This document shows, piece after piece, positions 34,206 to 43,464 of a stretch of DNA of 64,000 nucleotides. The notes below the pieces were generated by a model. It saw nothing but the letters and a program-made list of their open reading frames with translations, had not been told where the DNA came from and searched no databases. The DNA is from Streptomyces sp. NBC_00271 (GTDB taxonomy: Bacteria; Actinomycetota; Actinomycetes; Streptomycetales; Streptomycetaceae), in the NCBI RefSeq assembly GCF_036178845.1, contig NZ_CP108070.1:8370001-8434000 (forward strand), in the 5' to 3' direction. The position numbers and the translations under genes are program-made. How positions within the stretch are numbered: the stretch's first letter is position 1; the number at the start of each line of letters is the position of its first letter.

Positions 34206-35177
34206 GTGACTGGCTCGACCCCACCTTGGAAGCGCCGCTTCCCTTCACGGGCAGCGGACGAAGGGCCCTCAGACGGCCCTGAAGGCGTGCGTGACGACGA
34301 GCGGGGCTCTTCCCGACCAGGATCAGCCTCGCTCGAGCGGGCGCCCGCCACAGCGCCGACAGGCGCCTTCGAGCGGGCCGGCGAGGTGAAGCCGGCCGAC
34401 GATCCGGAACCGTCCGACGGTTCGGTTCCGGCGGACGTCGCCGTTCCCGCCACCGGCCGCCGTGCGGCCGGCCTTCGGGACGGGGTCAGAAAGGGCGTCC
34501 AGAAGGGCGGCAGCAGGGCCAAGGCGGGCCTGACCCACCTCGCCGACCGGATCATCGACATCGCGCCGCGCGTCCCCGTGCGGGACCTCGCGACCCTCCG
34601 CAGGCAGTTCCCGGGACTCACCCCCGAACAACTCGCGGACAAGCTCGTCGTGGGTGCCGCCAACGCGACGTCCACGGTGGGCGCCGGGATCGGTGCCGCC
34701 GCGATGCTGCCGGTGCCGCCCGCGATGCCGACCGAGCTGGCCGCGGAGATCACCGGCGTCGCTGCGATCGAGCTGAAGCTGATCGCCGAGCTCCACGAGG
34801 TCTACGGCCTGCGGCCGCCGGGCAACCTCAAACAGCGCAGTACCGGGTATCTGAACTCCTGGTCCTCCGAGCGCGGGATCGACGTGACCAAACCGTCGAC
34901 GATCAACGCCGCGTTGGGCGGCCAGATGAAGCGTGAGCTGCGCCAGCAGATCATGAAACGCATGGTCCGGGATCTGCCGAACCTGATGCCGTTCATGGTG
35001 GGCGCGGCGGTGGGGGCGGTCATGAACCGCCGGGACACCAAGCGCCTGGCGGCGCGTATCCGCAAGGACCTGCGCAAGTCCCAGGTGCCGTGGGACGCGC
35101 TTGCGGAGCTGCCGCCCCTGGAGAAGCCGGCGGATCCCCTGCGGATCGGGGAGATCCCCAAGGAACTGGGGCACTGA
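34206..35177 (+). CDS. EcsC-like conserved protein
   Basis: This 323-residue protein has a Pro/Ser/Glu-rich disordered N-terminal third. A helical region then starts near residue 95 and contains a glycine/alanine-rich membrane-associating stretch (VGAGIGAAAMLPVPPAMPTELAAEI) and ELKLIAELHEVYG, resembling EcsC-family proteins. A second hydrophobic patch (LMPFMVGAAVGAVMNR) follows. It probably associates with the membrane. Function unknown. It starts at GTG 34206 and is likely co-transcribed with the DUF4193 gene. Confidence 0.75.
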   Translation: MTGSTPPWKRRFPSRAADEGPSDGPEGVRDDERGSSRPGSASLERAPATAPTGAFERAGEVKPADDPEPSDGSVPADVAVPATGRRAAGLRDGVRKGVQKGGSRAKAGLTHLADRIIDIAPRVPVRDLATLRRQFPGLTPEQLADKLVVGAANATSTVGAGIGAAAMLPVPPAMPTELAAEITGVAAIELKLIAELHEVYGLRPPGNLKQRSTGYLNSWSSERGIDVTKPSTINAALGGQMKRELRQQIMKRMVRDLPNLMPFMVGAAVGAVMNRRDTKRLAARIRKDLRKSQVPWDALAELPPLEKPADPLRIGEIPKELGH

Positions 35178-35391
35178 GCCCCGCCCGGCACCGGCCGCCC
35201 GCCGAGTCGAGACGAGCGGCGGGGCAGGGGTTCACTGGCTCGTGGGAGTCACCGGCTCGTGGTGGGCCGGGAGCACCGGATGCGGAGGCGCACTGCCCGT
35301 GGAGCGGTGTGCGCCGGTGCGTAACCGCTACACGAAGGCGCACCGTCGCGCGCCGTGCTGGTGCGGCGCGCGCCTCCTTCTTCGCAGGGGG

Positions 35392-35853
35392 CTAGGCCGT
35401 GGCCCGAGCCGCCTCGAGCGCCGCGATCAGGCGCTCCGGCTCCCTCGTGGACAGGTACAGGTACGGCGTGGGGTCGGCCGGGTCGGTGACCTGGACGCGG
35501 AGGGCCGTGGGGATGTAGGCGCGCAGGAGCATGAAGGCGCGCGGGTCCGCCTTGTACGTGCGCCAGGCGCGCGCCTCCTCCTGGTCCATGATCTCCGCGT
35601 CGCCCAGGGCCGCGACCGGGATCTTCGCCTCGCCCGCGATCAGGGAGTCACCGACGACCCGGATGCGGATCGACCCGTACGCGCTCGCCACGACCGCCGA
35701 GACCGCGGTACCGCCGACCAGCGCGCCCAGCAGCGGAAGCGTGCCGAAGGGGAGGAAAACGAGGGCCATCGCTATCCCGATCAGGAAGCAGATCGCCCAC
35801 CAGCTGCGGGGGGCGGTGAGGCGTTCTTCGTACAGGGAGGCGGAGAGCTGCAT
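35392..35853 (-). CDS. DUF3093 membrane protein
   Basis: This 153-residue protein starts MQLSASLYEERLTAP and has two adjacent membrane helices (WWAICFLIGIAMALVFLPFG and LGALVGGTAVSAVVASAYG). A cytoplasmic beta domain ending in REPERLIAALEAA follows. The layout matches DUF3093, a conserved actinobacterial family next to dut. Function unknown. It is divergent from the PaaI thioesterase. Confidence 0.88.
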   Translation of the reverse strand: MQLSASLYEERLTAPRSWWAICFLIGIAMALVFLPFGTLPLLGALVGGTAVSAVVASAYGSIRIRVVGDSLIAGEAKIPVAALGDAEIMDQEEARAWRTYKADPRAFMLLRAYIPTALRVQVTDPADPTPYLYLSTREPERLIAALEAARATA

Positions 35854-35897
35854 GAAGCCAAGCTTGGCACGGTGCGAAGACTTGGTGGACGCGCGGG

Positions 35898-35903
35898 TAA
35901 GGT
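35898..35903 (+). promoter_or_regulatory. -10 box of a leaderless PaaI transcript
   Basis: TAAGGT ends 8 nt before GTG 35912, with no Shine-Dalgarno sequence between. Confidence 0.5.
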
Positions 35904-35911
35904 CTGCGGCT

Positions 35912-36496
35912 GTGAGTGGTACTTCCGCAGCTCTGAAGCCTCCCGCCGACGCCGTGGCGCCGGTGCGGCACCCCGACGCGCCCGCCCCCGGCGAGCTTCT
36001 CGGCGCCCACTACGAACAGTGTTTCGGGTGTGGCGGGGAGCAGTCGCACGGACTGCACCTGGAGGCCCGCGCGGGAGAGGGCGTCACCGTCGCGGCGGAG
36101 TTCACGGTACGGCCCGCCCATCAGGGTGCCCCGGGCCTCGCTCACGGCGGAGTGCTCGCGACCGCCCTCGACGAGACGCTCGGCTCGCTGAACTGGCTGC
36201 TGCGCACCATCGCGGTCACCGGCCGCCTGGAGACCGACTTCGTCCTGCCCGTCCCCGTGGACACGGTGTTGTACCTGGAGGCCGAGGTCACGGCGGTGGC
36301 CGGCCGCAAGATCTACTCGACCGCCACCGGGCGGATCGGTGGCCCCGACGGGCCCGTCGCCGTTCGCGCGGACGCCCTCTTCGTCGAGGTCAAGGTCGAC
36401 CACTTCATCGACAACGGCCGCCCGGAGGAGATCCGGGCCGCCATGAACGAACCGGACCAGATCCGCCGTGTCCGTGCCTTCGAGGTGAACCCGTGA
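35912..36496 (+). CDS. PaaI-type hotdog-fold thioesterase
   Basis: This 194-residue enzyme has a hotdog fold with the catalytic-type segment LAHGGVLATALDETLG and an N-terminal CFGCG motif. It would hydrolyse an acyl-CoA of unknown chain. GTG 35912 (VSGTSAALKPP) is selected by the -10 spacing. The stop overlaps the dut start as GTGA, so this heads a PaaI-dut-DUF3710 operon. Confidence 0.88.
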   Translation: MSGTSAALKPPADAVAPVRHPDAPAPGELLGAHYEQCFGCGGEQSHGLHLEARAGEGVTVAAEFTVRPAHQGAPGLAHGGVLATALDETLGSLNWLLRTIAVTGRLETDFVLPVPVDTVLYLEAEVTAVAGRKIYSTATGRIGGPDGPVAVRADALFVEVKVDHFIDNGRPEEIRAAMNEPDQIRRVRAFEVNP

Positions 36497-37017
36497 CCCG
36501 CGAGCCCCGTCAAGAACTCGCCGTGCTGATCCGCCGCGTCGACCCGGACGTACCGCTTCCCGAGTACGCGCAGCCCGGTGACGCGGGAGCCGATCTGCGC
36601 ACCACCGAGAGCCGTGAACTGAAGCCGGGCGAGCGCGCCGTACTGCCCACGGGTGTGTCCATCGCGCTGCCCGAGGGGTACGCGGCCTTCGTGCACCCGC
36701 GTTCCGGGCTTGCCGCCCGCTGCGGTGTCGCCCTCGTGAATGCCCCGGGGACGGTTGATGCCGGGTACCGTGGGGAGATCAAGGTGATCGTGGTGAATCT
36801 CGACCCGCACGAGTCGGTGCGGTTCGAGCGCTTCGACCGGATTGCTCAACTGGTCGTCCAGCAGGTCGAGAAGGTCCGCTTCCAGGAGGTCGCGGAACTT
36901 CCCGACTCGGCGCGGGCCGCAGGGGGCTTCGGGTCCACTGGCGGTCATGCCGCCGTGGGCGGCACAACGGGTGGGAATCGATACGCTTCGGTCGTATCCG
37001 ACCGGGAAGGACAGTGA
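36493..37017 (+). CDS. dut: dUTP diphosphatase
   Basis: This 174-residue trimeric dUTPase removes dUTP and makes dUMP for thymidylate synthesis. The five family motifs are visible: GDAGADL, HPRSGLAARCG, GTVDAGYRGEIKV, RFDRIAQLVV, and the Gly-rich RAAGGFGSTGG that closes the site. GTG 36493 overlaps the upstream stop. A 30-residue tail extends beyond motif 5. Confidence 0.95.
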   Translation: MTREPRQELAVLIRRVDPDVPLPEYAQPGDAGADLRTTESRELKPGERAVLPTGVSIALPEGYAAFVHPRSGLAARCGVALVNAPGTVDAGYRGEIKVIVVNLDPHESVRFERFDRIAQLVVQQVEKVRFQEVAELPDSARAAGGFGSTGGHAAVGGTTGGNRYASVVSDREGQ

Positions 37018-37018
37018 C

Positions 37019-37780
37019 GTGTTCGGACGTCGCAAGAAGGGCAGTGCCGCCGAGGACGCGGCGGGCGAGGCCGAGCAGGTCGTCGACAGTGTCGACACTG
37101 AGGCGGACGAGGCGGAGCGGGAGCGCGTGAGGCTCGAGCCGGAGCCGCGGCCCGACGGACCCTGGGACGACTCGGAGGTGCGGGACCCCGCCGAGGGCCG
37201 CGTGGACCTGGGTGGTCTCTTCGTGCCCGGAGTCGACGGCATGGAGCTGCGGGTCGAGGTCGCGGGCGACGCGATCGTCGCGGCCACCGTCGTCCTCAAG
37301 GACAGCGCCATCCAGCTGCAGGCCTTCGCCGCCCCCAAGCGTGAGGGCATCTGGGGCGAGGTGCGCGAGGAGATCGCCACCGGCATCACCCAGCAGGGCG
37401 GTGTCATCGACGAGGTCGAGGGCCCGCTGGGCTGGGAGCTGCGGGCGCAGGTGCCGGTGCAGCTGCCGGACGGCACGGGTGGTTTCCAGGTCGTGCGGTT
37501 CGTCGGCGTGGACGGGCCCCGCTGGTTCCTGCGTGGAGTGATCTCCGGGCAGGGCGCCGTGCAGCCGCAGGCCGCGGGCCTGCTGGAGCAGATCTTCCGG
37601 GACACGGTCGTCGTACGTGGTGAGGGCCCGATGGCCCCGCGCGACCCGATCGTCCTGAAGCTGCCGAACGACGCGCAGATGGTGCCCGAGGGTGTCCAGC
37701 AGGAGGAGCAGAGCGGTTCCCGCTTCTCCGGAGGCATGGGACAACTGCAGCGCGGACCGGAGATCACCGAGGTCCGTTAG
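37019..37780 (+). CDS. DUF3710 conserved actinobacterial protein
   Basis: This 253-residue soluble protein starts VFGRRKKGSAAED. The acidic disordered head runs to about residue 55. The DUF3710 core includes GPWDDSEV, VDLGGLFVP, LQAFAAPKREGIW and VDGPRWFLRGVI. Widespread in actinobacteria beside dut; function unknown. GTG 37019 follows GGGAAGGAC at the dut stop. Confidence 0.9.
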   Translation: MFGRRKKGSAAEDAAGEAEQVVDSVDTEADEAERERVRLEPEPRPDGPWDDSEVRDPAEGRVDLGGLFVPGVDGMELRVEVAGDAIVAATVVLKDSAIQLQAFAAPKREGIWGEVREEIATGITQQGGVIDEVEGPLGWELRAQVPVQLPDGTGGFQVVRFVGVDGPRWFLRGVISGQGAVQPQAAGLLEQIFRDTVVVRGEGPMAPRDPIVLKLPNDAQMVPEGVQQEEQSGSRFSGGMGQLQRGPEITEVR

Positions 37781-37827
37781 CCGCCGCTCGCCGGACGCTC
37801 CGCGGGCAGAACAACCGTACGGATTCA

Positions 37828-37860
37828 AAGGGTCGCACCCCTCGACGGGGTGCGGCCCTT
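37828..37860 (+). terminator. Terminator of the PaaI-dut-DUF3710 operon
   Basis: Arms AAGGGTCGCACCCC and GGGGTGCGGCCCTT form a 14-bp stem with one mismatch and a small loop, 48 bp after the stop. Confidence 0.8.
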
Positions 37861-37972
37861 CCTCGTGCGCGATCCCTTGACGAGCAGTTGGTCTGTACCT
37901 ATGGTCTCGGCCCAGCGCCTATGTTCATGCAGGCGTTCATCGTTCACATACGAGAACGGATGGCCCCCCACC

Positions 37973-39151
37973 ATGCGCCGTACCGCACTCCTCGCCACCG
38001 TCACCGCCCTCGTCGCGGGCGCCCTCGTCTGGCCCGCAGCCCGACAGGCCGACGCCGCTCCCGTCACCTTCGCGCACCCCGGAGTCACGGTCTCCAAGAG
38101 CCAGCTGGACTTCATCCGCACCAAGGTCAACGCCGGGGCCCAGCCCTGGAAGGCCGCGTACGACCAGATGATGGCGAGCAAGTACGCCGACCTGAACCGC
38201 GTCCCGAAGCCCCGCGCGACCGTGGAGTGCGGCTCCTACTCCAACCCCAACTACGGCTGCACGGACGAGCGCGAGGACGCGATAGCCGCGTACACCGACG
38301 CCCTCGCCTGGTACATCACCCGCGACGACCGGTACGCGAAGAAGTCGATCGCCCTGATGGACGCCTGGTCGGCCGTGATCAAGGAGCACACCAACAGCAA
38401 CGCGCCCCTGCAGACCGGCTGGGCCGGCTCCTCCTGGCCCAAGGCCGCCGAGCTCATCAAGTACACCTACACCGGCACCTGGGCCAACTCCGGCCGCTTC
38501 GCGACCATGCTGCGCACCGTCTACCTCCCCGAGGTCATCAACGGCTCCAACTCCAACGGGAACTGGGAACTGTCGATGATGGAGGCCGCCGTCGGCATCT
38601 CCGTCTTCCTCGAGGACCGGACGTCGTACGACAAGGCCATCGCGAAGTTCCGGACCCGTACGGCCGCGTACATCTACCTCTCCTCCGACGGCGCGCTGCC
38701 CAAGACAGTGCCGAGCCAGAACCTCGACACCACCGCGAAGATCGTCAACTACTGGCAGGGGCAGTCCACCTTCGTCACCGGGCTCACTCAGGAGACCTGC
38801 CGCGACTTCACGCACACCGGGTACGGCATCTCGGCCATCTCGCACATCGCCGAGACCAGCCGGATCCAGGGCGAGGACCTGTACGGCACCGACGTCGGCG
38901 AGCGGCTGCGGCAGGCGCTCGGATTCCAGTCGAAGTACCAGCTGGGCGAGGCGGTGCCGAGCTGGCTGTGCGGTGGTTCCCTCACCCTCGGGCTGGGTCC
39001 GGTGACCGAGACCGGCTACAACGCCCTGCACAACCGCCTGGGCATCGCCATGACCAACACCCAGAAGCTGACCGAGCAGAACCGGCCGTCCGGCAGCAAC
39101 AACCTCTTCGTCGCCTGGGAGACTCTCACCGACGGGGACAACCCCAACTGA
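37973..39151 (+). CDS. Secreted alginate lyase-family protein
   Basis: This 392-residue protein has a Sec signal (MRRTALLATVTALVAGALVW, cut near ADAAP). The catalytic domain is of the alginate lyase (alpha/alpha) toroid type, with NSNGNWELSMMEAAVGI and the Asn/His/Tyr-rich segments FTHTGYGISAISHIAETSRIQGEDLY. It should cleave uronate polysaccharides outside the cell by beta-elimination; the exact polymer is unknown. It appears monocistronic. Other in-frame ATGs upstream lack a signal peptide at the N-terminus. Confidence 0.88.
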   Translation: MRRTALLATVTALVAGALVWPAARQADAAPVTFAHPGVTVSKSQLDFIRTKVNAGAQPWKAAYDQMMASKYADLNRVPKPRATVECGSYSNPNYGCTDEREDAIAAYTDALAWYITRDDRYAKKSIALMDAWSAVIKEHTNSNAPLQTGWAGSSWPKAAELIKYTYTGTWANSGRFATMLRTVYLPEVINGSNSNGNWELSMMEAAVGISVFLEDRTSYDKAIAKFRTRTAAYIYLSSDGALPKTVPSQNLDTTAKIVNYWQGQSTFVTGLTQETCRDFTHTGYGISAISHIAETSRIQGEDLYGTDVGERLRQALGFQSKYQLGEAVPSWLCGGSLTLGLGPVTETGYNALHNRLGIAMTNTQKLTEQNRPSGSNNLFVAWETLTDGDNPN

Positions 39152-39237
39152 CACCCTCTCCGGCCGGGCGCCCCGGTGCCGTCACCGGGGCGCCCGAACG
39201 GCGGGGGAGGCAATCGCCCGGCGGACCGGGGAGGGAC

Positions 39238-39936
39238 ATGAGCCAGGTCGAGGTCGCCACGAAGACCATGGTGCGCGTCGAGAACGTGCATCGCTGGTAC
39301 GGCGGTGGAGCCGCCGTCGTACCAGTCCTGCGCGGAGTCTCCTTCGACGTGCCACGCGGCGAACTCGTCGCCCTCACCGGCCGCCCCGGGTCCGGCAGGA
39401 CCACACTCCTCAACCTGGTCGGCGGGCTCGACGAACCGGACGCGGGGCGGATCACCGTCGACGGGCTCGCACTGGAGGGGCTCGGCGAGGACGGCCTGCT
39501 GGAGCTCCGCCGGGACCGGATCGGCTTCGTCTTCCAGCCCCTCGGGCTCATCCCGCTGCTCACCGTCGCCGAGAACGTCGGTGTGCCGCTGCGGCTGCGC
39601 GGGATCGCGGAGCACGTGCGCGAGGAGCGGATCGCGCGGCTGCTCTCCCTCGTCGGGCTCACCGACGACGCGGCGCGCCGGCCCGGGGAGCTGACGGGCG
39701 GGCAGCAACAGCGCGTGGCGATCGCGCGCGCCCTCGCGGGCGACCCCGTGCTCCTCGTCGCCGACGACTTCGCGGCCGGACTCGACGCGGGGACCGGCCG
39801 TGCCCTGATGGAGCTGCTGCACACGCTCGTCCGCGGCGAACAGGTGACGGCCCTGGTCGCCCCCTCCAGGGCGATCCCGCTCGACCCGGCCGATCGGGTC
39901 CTGGAGCTGTGCGAGGGAGGGATCGTCGAGCACTGA
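39238..39936 (+). CDS. ABC transporter ATP-binding protein with altered Walker motifs
   Basis: This 232-residue protein is shaped like LolD/MacB-type ATPases. The signature LTGGQQQRVAIARAL is intact, but the P-loop reads GRPGSGRTT, with Arg in place of the invariant Lys. The Walker B end reads ADDFAAGLD, with Asp where the catalytic Glu is expected. No permease is adjacent. It may bind nucleotide weakly or act as a regulatory subunit. ATG 39238 follows GGGGAGGGAC. The gene lies between the lyase and kdpD. Confidence 0.85.
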   Translation: MSQVEVATKTMVRVENVHRWYGGGAAVVPVLRGVSFDVPRGELVALTGRPGSGRTTLLNLVGGLDEPDAGRITVDGLALEGLGEDGLLELRRDRIGFVFQPLGLIPLLTVAENVGVPLRLRGIAEHVREERIARLLSLVGLTDDAARRPGELTGGQQQRVAIARALAGDPVLLVADDFAAGLDAGTGRALMELLHTLVRGEQVTALVAPSRAIPLDPADRVLELCEGGIVEH

Positions 39937-39964
39937 GCCGTTGTCGGGCCGAGCAGGGCCCGGA

Positions 39965-40033
39965 CCAGCACATCAGGGTTGTGTCGACCAGCGCATCCGG
40001 GTTGTGTCAACTGATGCATCAGAGTTGCGTCAA
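39965..40033. repeat. Three imperfect 23-bp tandem repeats upstream of kdpD
   Basis: Units 39965-39987, 39988-40010 and 40011-40033 share CATC-GGTTGTGTC-type cores. They end about 97 bp before the kdpD start and could be operator repeats spaced by about two helical turns. Confidence 0.75.
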
Positions 40034-40129
40034 AGACGGCCGTCGACCGACTCACCGCCCCATTTGTCGAGATTGTTGGCCGTAAGGTCGACGCTGCGTA
40101 TACAGCGGTGACAGGAAGACAATGGGGCC

Positions 40130-42667
40130 ATGGGACGCGGCAAGCTTCGGATCTACCTCGGTGCGGCACCGGGCGTCGGCAAGACGTACGCGATGCTCTC
40201 CGAGGCGCACCGCCGGGTGGAGCGGGGCACCGACTGCGTCGTCGCCTTCGTGGAGCACCACAACCGGGCGCGCACCGAGGTGATGCTGCACGGCCTGGAG
40301 CAGATTCCGCGCAAGCAGCTCGACTACCGCGGCTCCGTCTTCACCGAGATGGACGTGGACGCCGTACTGCTGCGCGCCCCGGCCGTCGCCCTGGTGGACG
40401 AACTCGCGCACACCAATGTCCCCGGCTCCCGCAACGCCAAGCGCTGGCAGGACGTCGAGGAACTCCTCGCCGCCGGGATCGACGTCGTCTCGACCGTCAA
40501 CATCCAGCACCTGGAGTCACTGGGCGACGTCGTGGAGTCCATCACGGGCGTACGGCAGCGCGAGACCGTCCCGGACGAGGTCGTACGGCGGGCGGACCAG
40601 ATCGAGCTGGTCGACATGTCGCCGCAGGCGCTGCGGCGCCGTATGGCGCACGGCAACATCTACAAGTCCGACAAGGTCGACGCGGCCCTGTCCAACTACT
40701 TCCGGCCCGGCAATCTGACCGCGCTGCGCGAGCTCGCCCTGCTGTGGGTGGCCGACCGGGTCGACGAGTACCTGACCGAGTACCGCAGCGAGCACCGGGT
40801 CTCGAAGATCTGGGGTTCGCGGGAGCGGATCGTGGTGGGGCTGACCGGTGGTCCGGAGGGGCGCACACTGATCCGTCGGGCCGCCCGGCTCGCGGAGAAG
40901 GGCGCGGGCGGCGAGGTCATGGCCGTCTACATAGCCCGCAGCGACGGCCTGACCTCCGCCTCGCCCAAGGAACTGGCGGTCCAGCGCACGCTGGTGGAGG
41001 ACCTGGGCGGCACCTTCCACCACGTCATCGGGGAAGACATACCGGTCGCGCTGCTCGACTTCGCGCGCGGGGTGAACGCCACCCAGATCGTGCTCGGCTC
41101 CTCGCGCCGCAAGACCTGGCAGTACGTCTTCGGGCCCGGCGTCGGCGCCACCGTCGCCCGGGAGTCGGGCCCCGACCTCGACGTCCACATCGTCACCCAC
41201 GGCGAGGTCGCCAAGGGGCGCGGACTGCCGGTCGCCCGGGGCGCGCGGCTCGGCCGGTCCCGGATCATCTGGGGCTGGCTGGTCGGAGTCGGCGGCCCGG
41301 TGGTGCTGGCCGTCCTGCTGAACACCGTCGACCTCGGCCTCGCCAACGACATGCTGCTGTTCCTGACCGTGACGGTCGCGGCGGCGCTGCTCGGCGGGCT
41401 CTTGCCGGCCCTCGCCTCGGCGGCCTTCGGCTCGCTGCTGCTGAACTACTACTACACGCCGCCGCTGCACCGGCTGACGATCGCCGACCCGAAGAACATC
41501 GTCGCCATCGCGATCTTCGTCGGGGTCGCCGTCTCCGTGGCCTCCGTCGTGGACCTCGCCGCCCGGCGTACGCACCAGGCGGCCCGGCTGCGCGCCGAGT
41601 CGGAGATCCTCTCCTTCCTCGCGGGCAGCGTGCTGCGCGGCGAGACCAGCCTGGAAGCTCTGCTGGAACGGGTCCGGGAGACCTTCGGCATGGAGTCGGT
41701 CGCCCTGCTGGAGCGGGCCGGCGACGTCGACCCGTGGACGTGCGCGGGCAGCGTGGGCCCCCAGTCGCCGAAGCGGCCCGAGGACGCGGACGTGGACATG
41801 CCGGTCGGCGACCACATGGCGCTCGCGCTCTCCGGACGCGTCCTGCCCGCCTCCGACCGCCGGGTGCTCGCCGCCTTCGCCGCCCAGGCCGCGGTCGTCC
41901 TGGACCGCCAGCGCCTCCAGCACGAGGCCGACCAGGCCAAGGAGCTGGCCGAGGGCAACCGCATCCGCACCGCGCTGCTGGCCGCCGTGAGCCACGACCT
42001 GCGGACCCCGCTGGCCGCGATCAAGGCCGCCGTGTCCTCGCTGCGCTCCGACGACGTGGCCTGGTCGGAAGAGGACCAGGCGGAACTCCTGGAGGCGATC
42101 GAGGAGGGCGCCGACCGGCTCGACCACCTCGTGGGCAACCTGCTCGACATGTCCCGCCTGCAGACCGGCACGGTCACCCCGCTGATCCGCGAGATCGACC
42201 TCGACGAGGTGGTCCCGATGGCGCTGGGCGGCGTACCCGAGGGCAGTGCCGAGCTGGACATCCCCGAGACGCTGCCCATGGTCGCCGTCGACCCCGGTCT
42301 GCTGGAGCGCGCGGTCGCCAACCTCGTCGAGAACGCCGTCAAGTACAGCCCCACCGACGAACCGGTCCTGGTGTCCGCGAGCGCCATGGCGAACCGGGTG
42401 GAGGTACGGGTGGTGGACCGCGGCCCCGGCGTCCCGGACGAGGCCAAGGACCGCATATTCGCGCCCTTCCAGCGCTACGGCGACGCTCCCCGCGGCGCGG
42501 GCGTCGGCCTCGGCCTCGCGGTCGCCCGCGGGTTCGCCGAGGCGATGGGCGGCACACTGAACGCCGAGGACACGCCTGGCGGCGGACTCACCATGGTGCT
42601 CACGGTCCGGGCGGTGGACAGGCTGCCCGACCTGGCCACAGCAACAGCGGAAAGGCAGGCTTCATGA
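40130..42667 (+). CDS. kdpD: KdpD osmosensitive potassium sensor kinase
   Basis: This 845-residue kinase has the N-terminal KdpD domain (P-loop GAAPGVGKT at about 11-19, DELAHTN, NIQHLESL) and a USP-like domain near 240-370. Four clustered membrane helices lie near 385-480, then a GAF-like region, HisKA with His near 622 (VSHDLRTPLA), and HATPase. It senses K+ limitation and turgor; in some firmicutes the USP domain binds c-di-AMP. It overlaps kdpE by ATGA. No kdpFABC pump genes are in the window. Confidence 0.95.
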   Translation: MGRGKLRIYLGAAPGVGKTYAMLSEAHRRVERGTDCVVAFVEHHNRARTEVMLHGLEQIPRKQLDYRGSVFTEMDVDAVLLRAPAVALVDELAHTNVPGSRNAKRWQDVEELLAAGIDVVSTVNIQHLESLGDVVESITGVRQRETVPDEVVRRADQIELVDMSPQALRRRMAHGNIYKSDKVDAALSNYFRPGNLTALRELALLWVADRVDEYLTEYRSEHRVSKIWGSRERIVVGLTGGPEGRTLIRRAARLAEKGAGGEVMAVYIARSDGLTSASPKELAVQRTLVEDLGGTFHHVIGEDIPVALLDFARGVNATQIVLGSSRRKTWQYVFGPGVGATVARESGPDLDVHIVTHGEVAKGRGLPVARGARLGRSRIIWGWLVGVGGPVVLAVLLNTVDLGLANDMLLFLTVTVAAALLGGLLPALASAAFGSLLLNYYYTPPLHRLTIADPKNIVAIAIFVGVAVSVASVVDLAARRTHQAARLRAESEILSFLAGSVLRGETSLEALLERVRETFGMESVALLERAGDVDPWTCAGSVGPQSPKRPEDADVDMPVGDHMALALSGRVLPASDRRVLAAFAAQAAVVLDRQRLQHEADQAKELAEGNRIRTALLAAVSHDLRTPLAAIKAAVSSLRSDDVAWSEEDQAELLEAIEEGADRLDHLVGNLLDMSRLQTGTVTPLIREIDLDEVVPMALGGVPEGSAELDIPETLPMVAVDPGLLERAVANLVENAVKYSPTDEPVLVSASAMANRVEVRVVDRGPGVPDEAKDRIFAPFQRYGDAPRGAGVGLGLAVARGFAEAMGGTLNAEDTPGGGLTMVLTVRAVDRLPDLATATAERQAS

Positions 42668-43347
42668 CCAGGGTGCTCGTGGTCGACGACGAGCCGCAGA
42701 TCGTACGTGCCCTCGTGATCAACCTGAAGGCACGGCACTACGAGGTCGACGCGGCCGCCGACGGCGCCGGCGCGCTCCAGCTCGCCGCCGCCCGCCATCC
42801 CGATGTCGTCGTTCTCGACCTCGGGCTGCCCGACATGGACGGCGTAGAGGTGATCAAGGGGCTGCGTGGCTGGACCCGGGTGCCGATCCTGGTGCTCTCG
42901 GCCCGGCACTCCTCGGACGAGAAGGTCGAGGCGCTCGACGCGGGCGCCGACGACTACGTCACCAAGCCCTTCGGCATGGACGAACTGCTGGCCCGGCTGC
43001 GCGCCGCCGTGCGCCGCGCGGAGCCGACCGGGGGCGGCGAGGACGACGTCGTCGTCGACACCGAGGACTTCACGGTCGACCTGGCCGCCAAGAAGGTCAA
43101 CCGGGAGGGACGGGACGTACGGCTCACCCCCACGGAGTGGCATCTGCTGGAGGTGCTGGTGCGCAACACCGGCCGCCTGGTCAGCCAGAAGCAGCTGCTC
43201 CAGGAGGTGTGGGGACCGTCGTACGGCACCGAGACGAACTACCTGCGGGTCTACATGGCGCAGCTGCGCCGCAAGCTGGAGGTGGACCCCTCGCATCCTC
43301 GGCACTTCATCACGGAGCCGGGGATGGGATACCGGTTCGAGAAGTAG
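42664..43347 (+). CDS. kdpE: KdpE response regulator
   Basis: This 227-residue OmpR-family regulator has a phosphoacceptor Asp at about 52 (VVVLDLGLPDMDG), Lys in DDYVTKPFG, and a winged-helix C-terminus (LTPTEWHLLEVLVRNTGRLVS). It is the cognate partner of KdpD, with overlapping stop and start. Its usual target, the kdp pump operon, is absent here, so it must act elsewhere. Confidence 0.94.
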   Translation: MTRVLVVDDEPQIVRALVINLKARHYEVDAAADGAGALQLAAARHPDVVVLDLGLPDMDGVEVIKGLRGWTRVPILVLSARHSSDEKVEALDAGADDYVTKPFGMDELLARLRAAVRRAEPTGGGEDDVVVDTEDFTVDLAAKKVNREGRDVRLTPTEWHLLEVLVRNTGRLVSQKQLLQEVWGPSYGTETNYLRVYMAQLRRKLEVDPSHPRHFITEPGMGYRFEK

Positions 43348-43452
43348 TCCCAGCGGGAAGGGGTACAGAGCGGGTAGGGATGCAGGAAGGGCACAGCTGC
43401 GCGAAAGAGCACTGGTGGGCGCACACGTTCATCCGACGTCAGTGCTCCCCGG

Positions 43453-43458
43453 TACGCT
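43453..43458 (+). promoter_or_regulatory. -10 box of a leaderless OB-fold transcript
   Basis: TACGCT ends 6 nt before ATG 43465. Confidence 0.5.
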
Positions 43459-43464
43459 TTCGGT

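Noticed and set aside
39965..40033. 23-bp repeats as a possible CRISPR or small array
   Set aside because: No spacers, only three imperfect units.
40108..42663. Long +strand open frame overlapping kdpD in another frame
   Set aside because: It is Arg/Gly/Ala-rich out-of-frame translation of kdpD that only becomes real at the kdpE start codon (42664).
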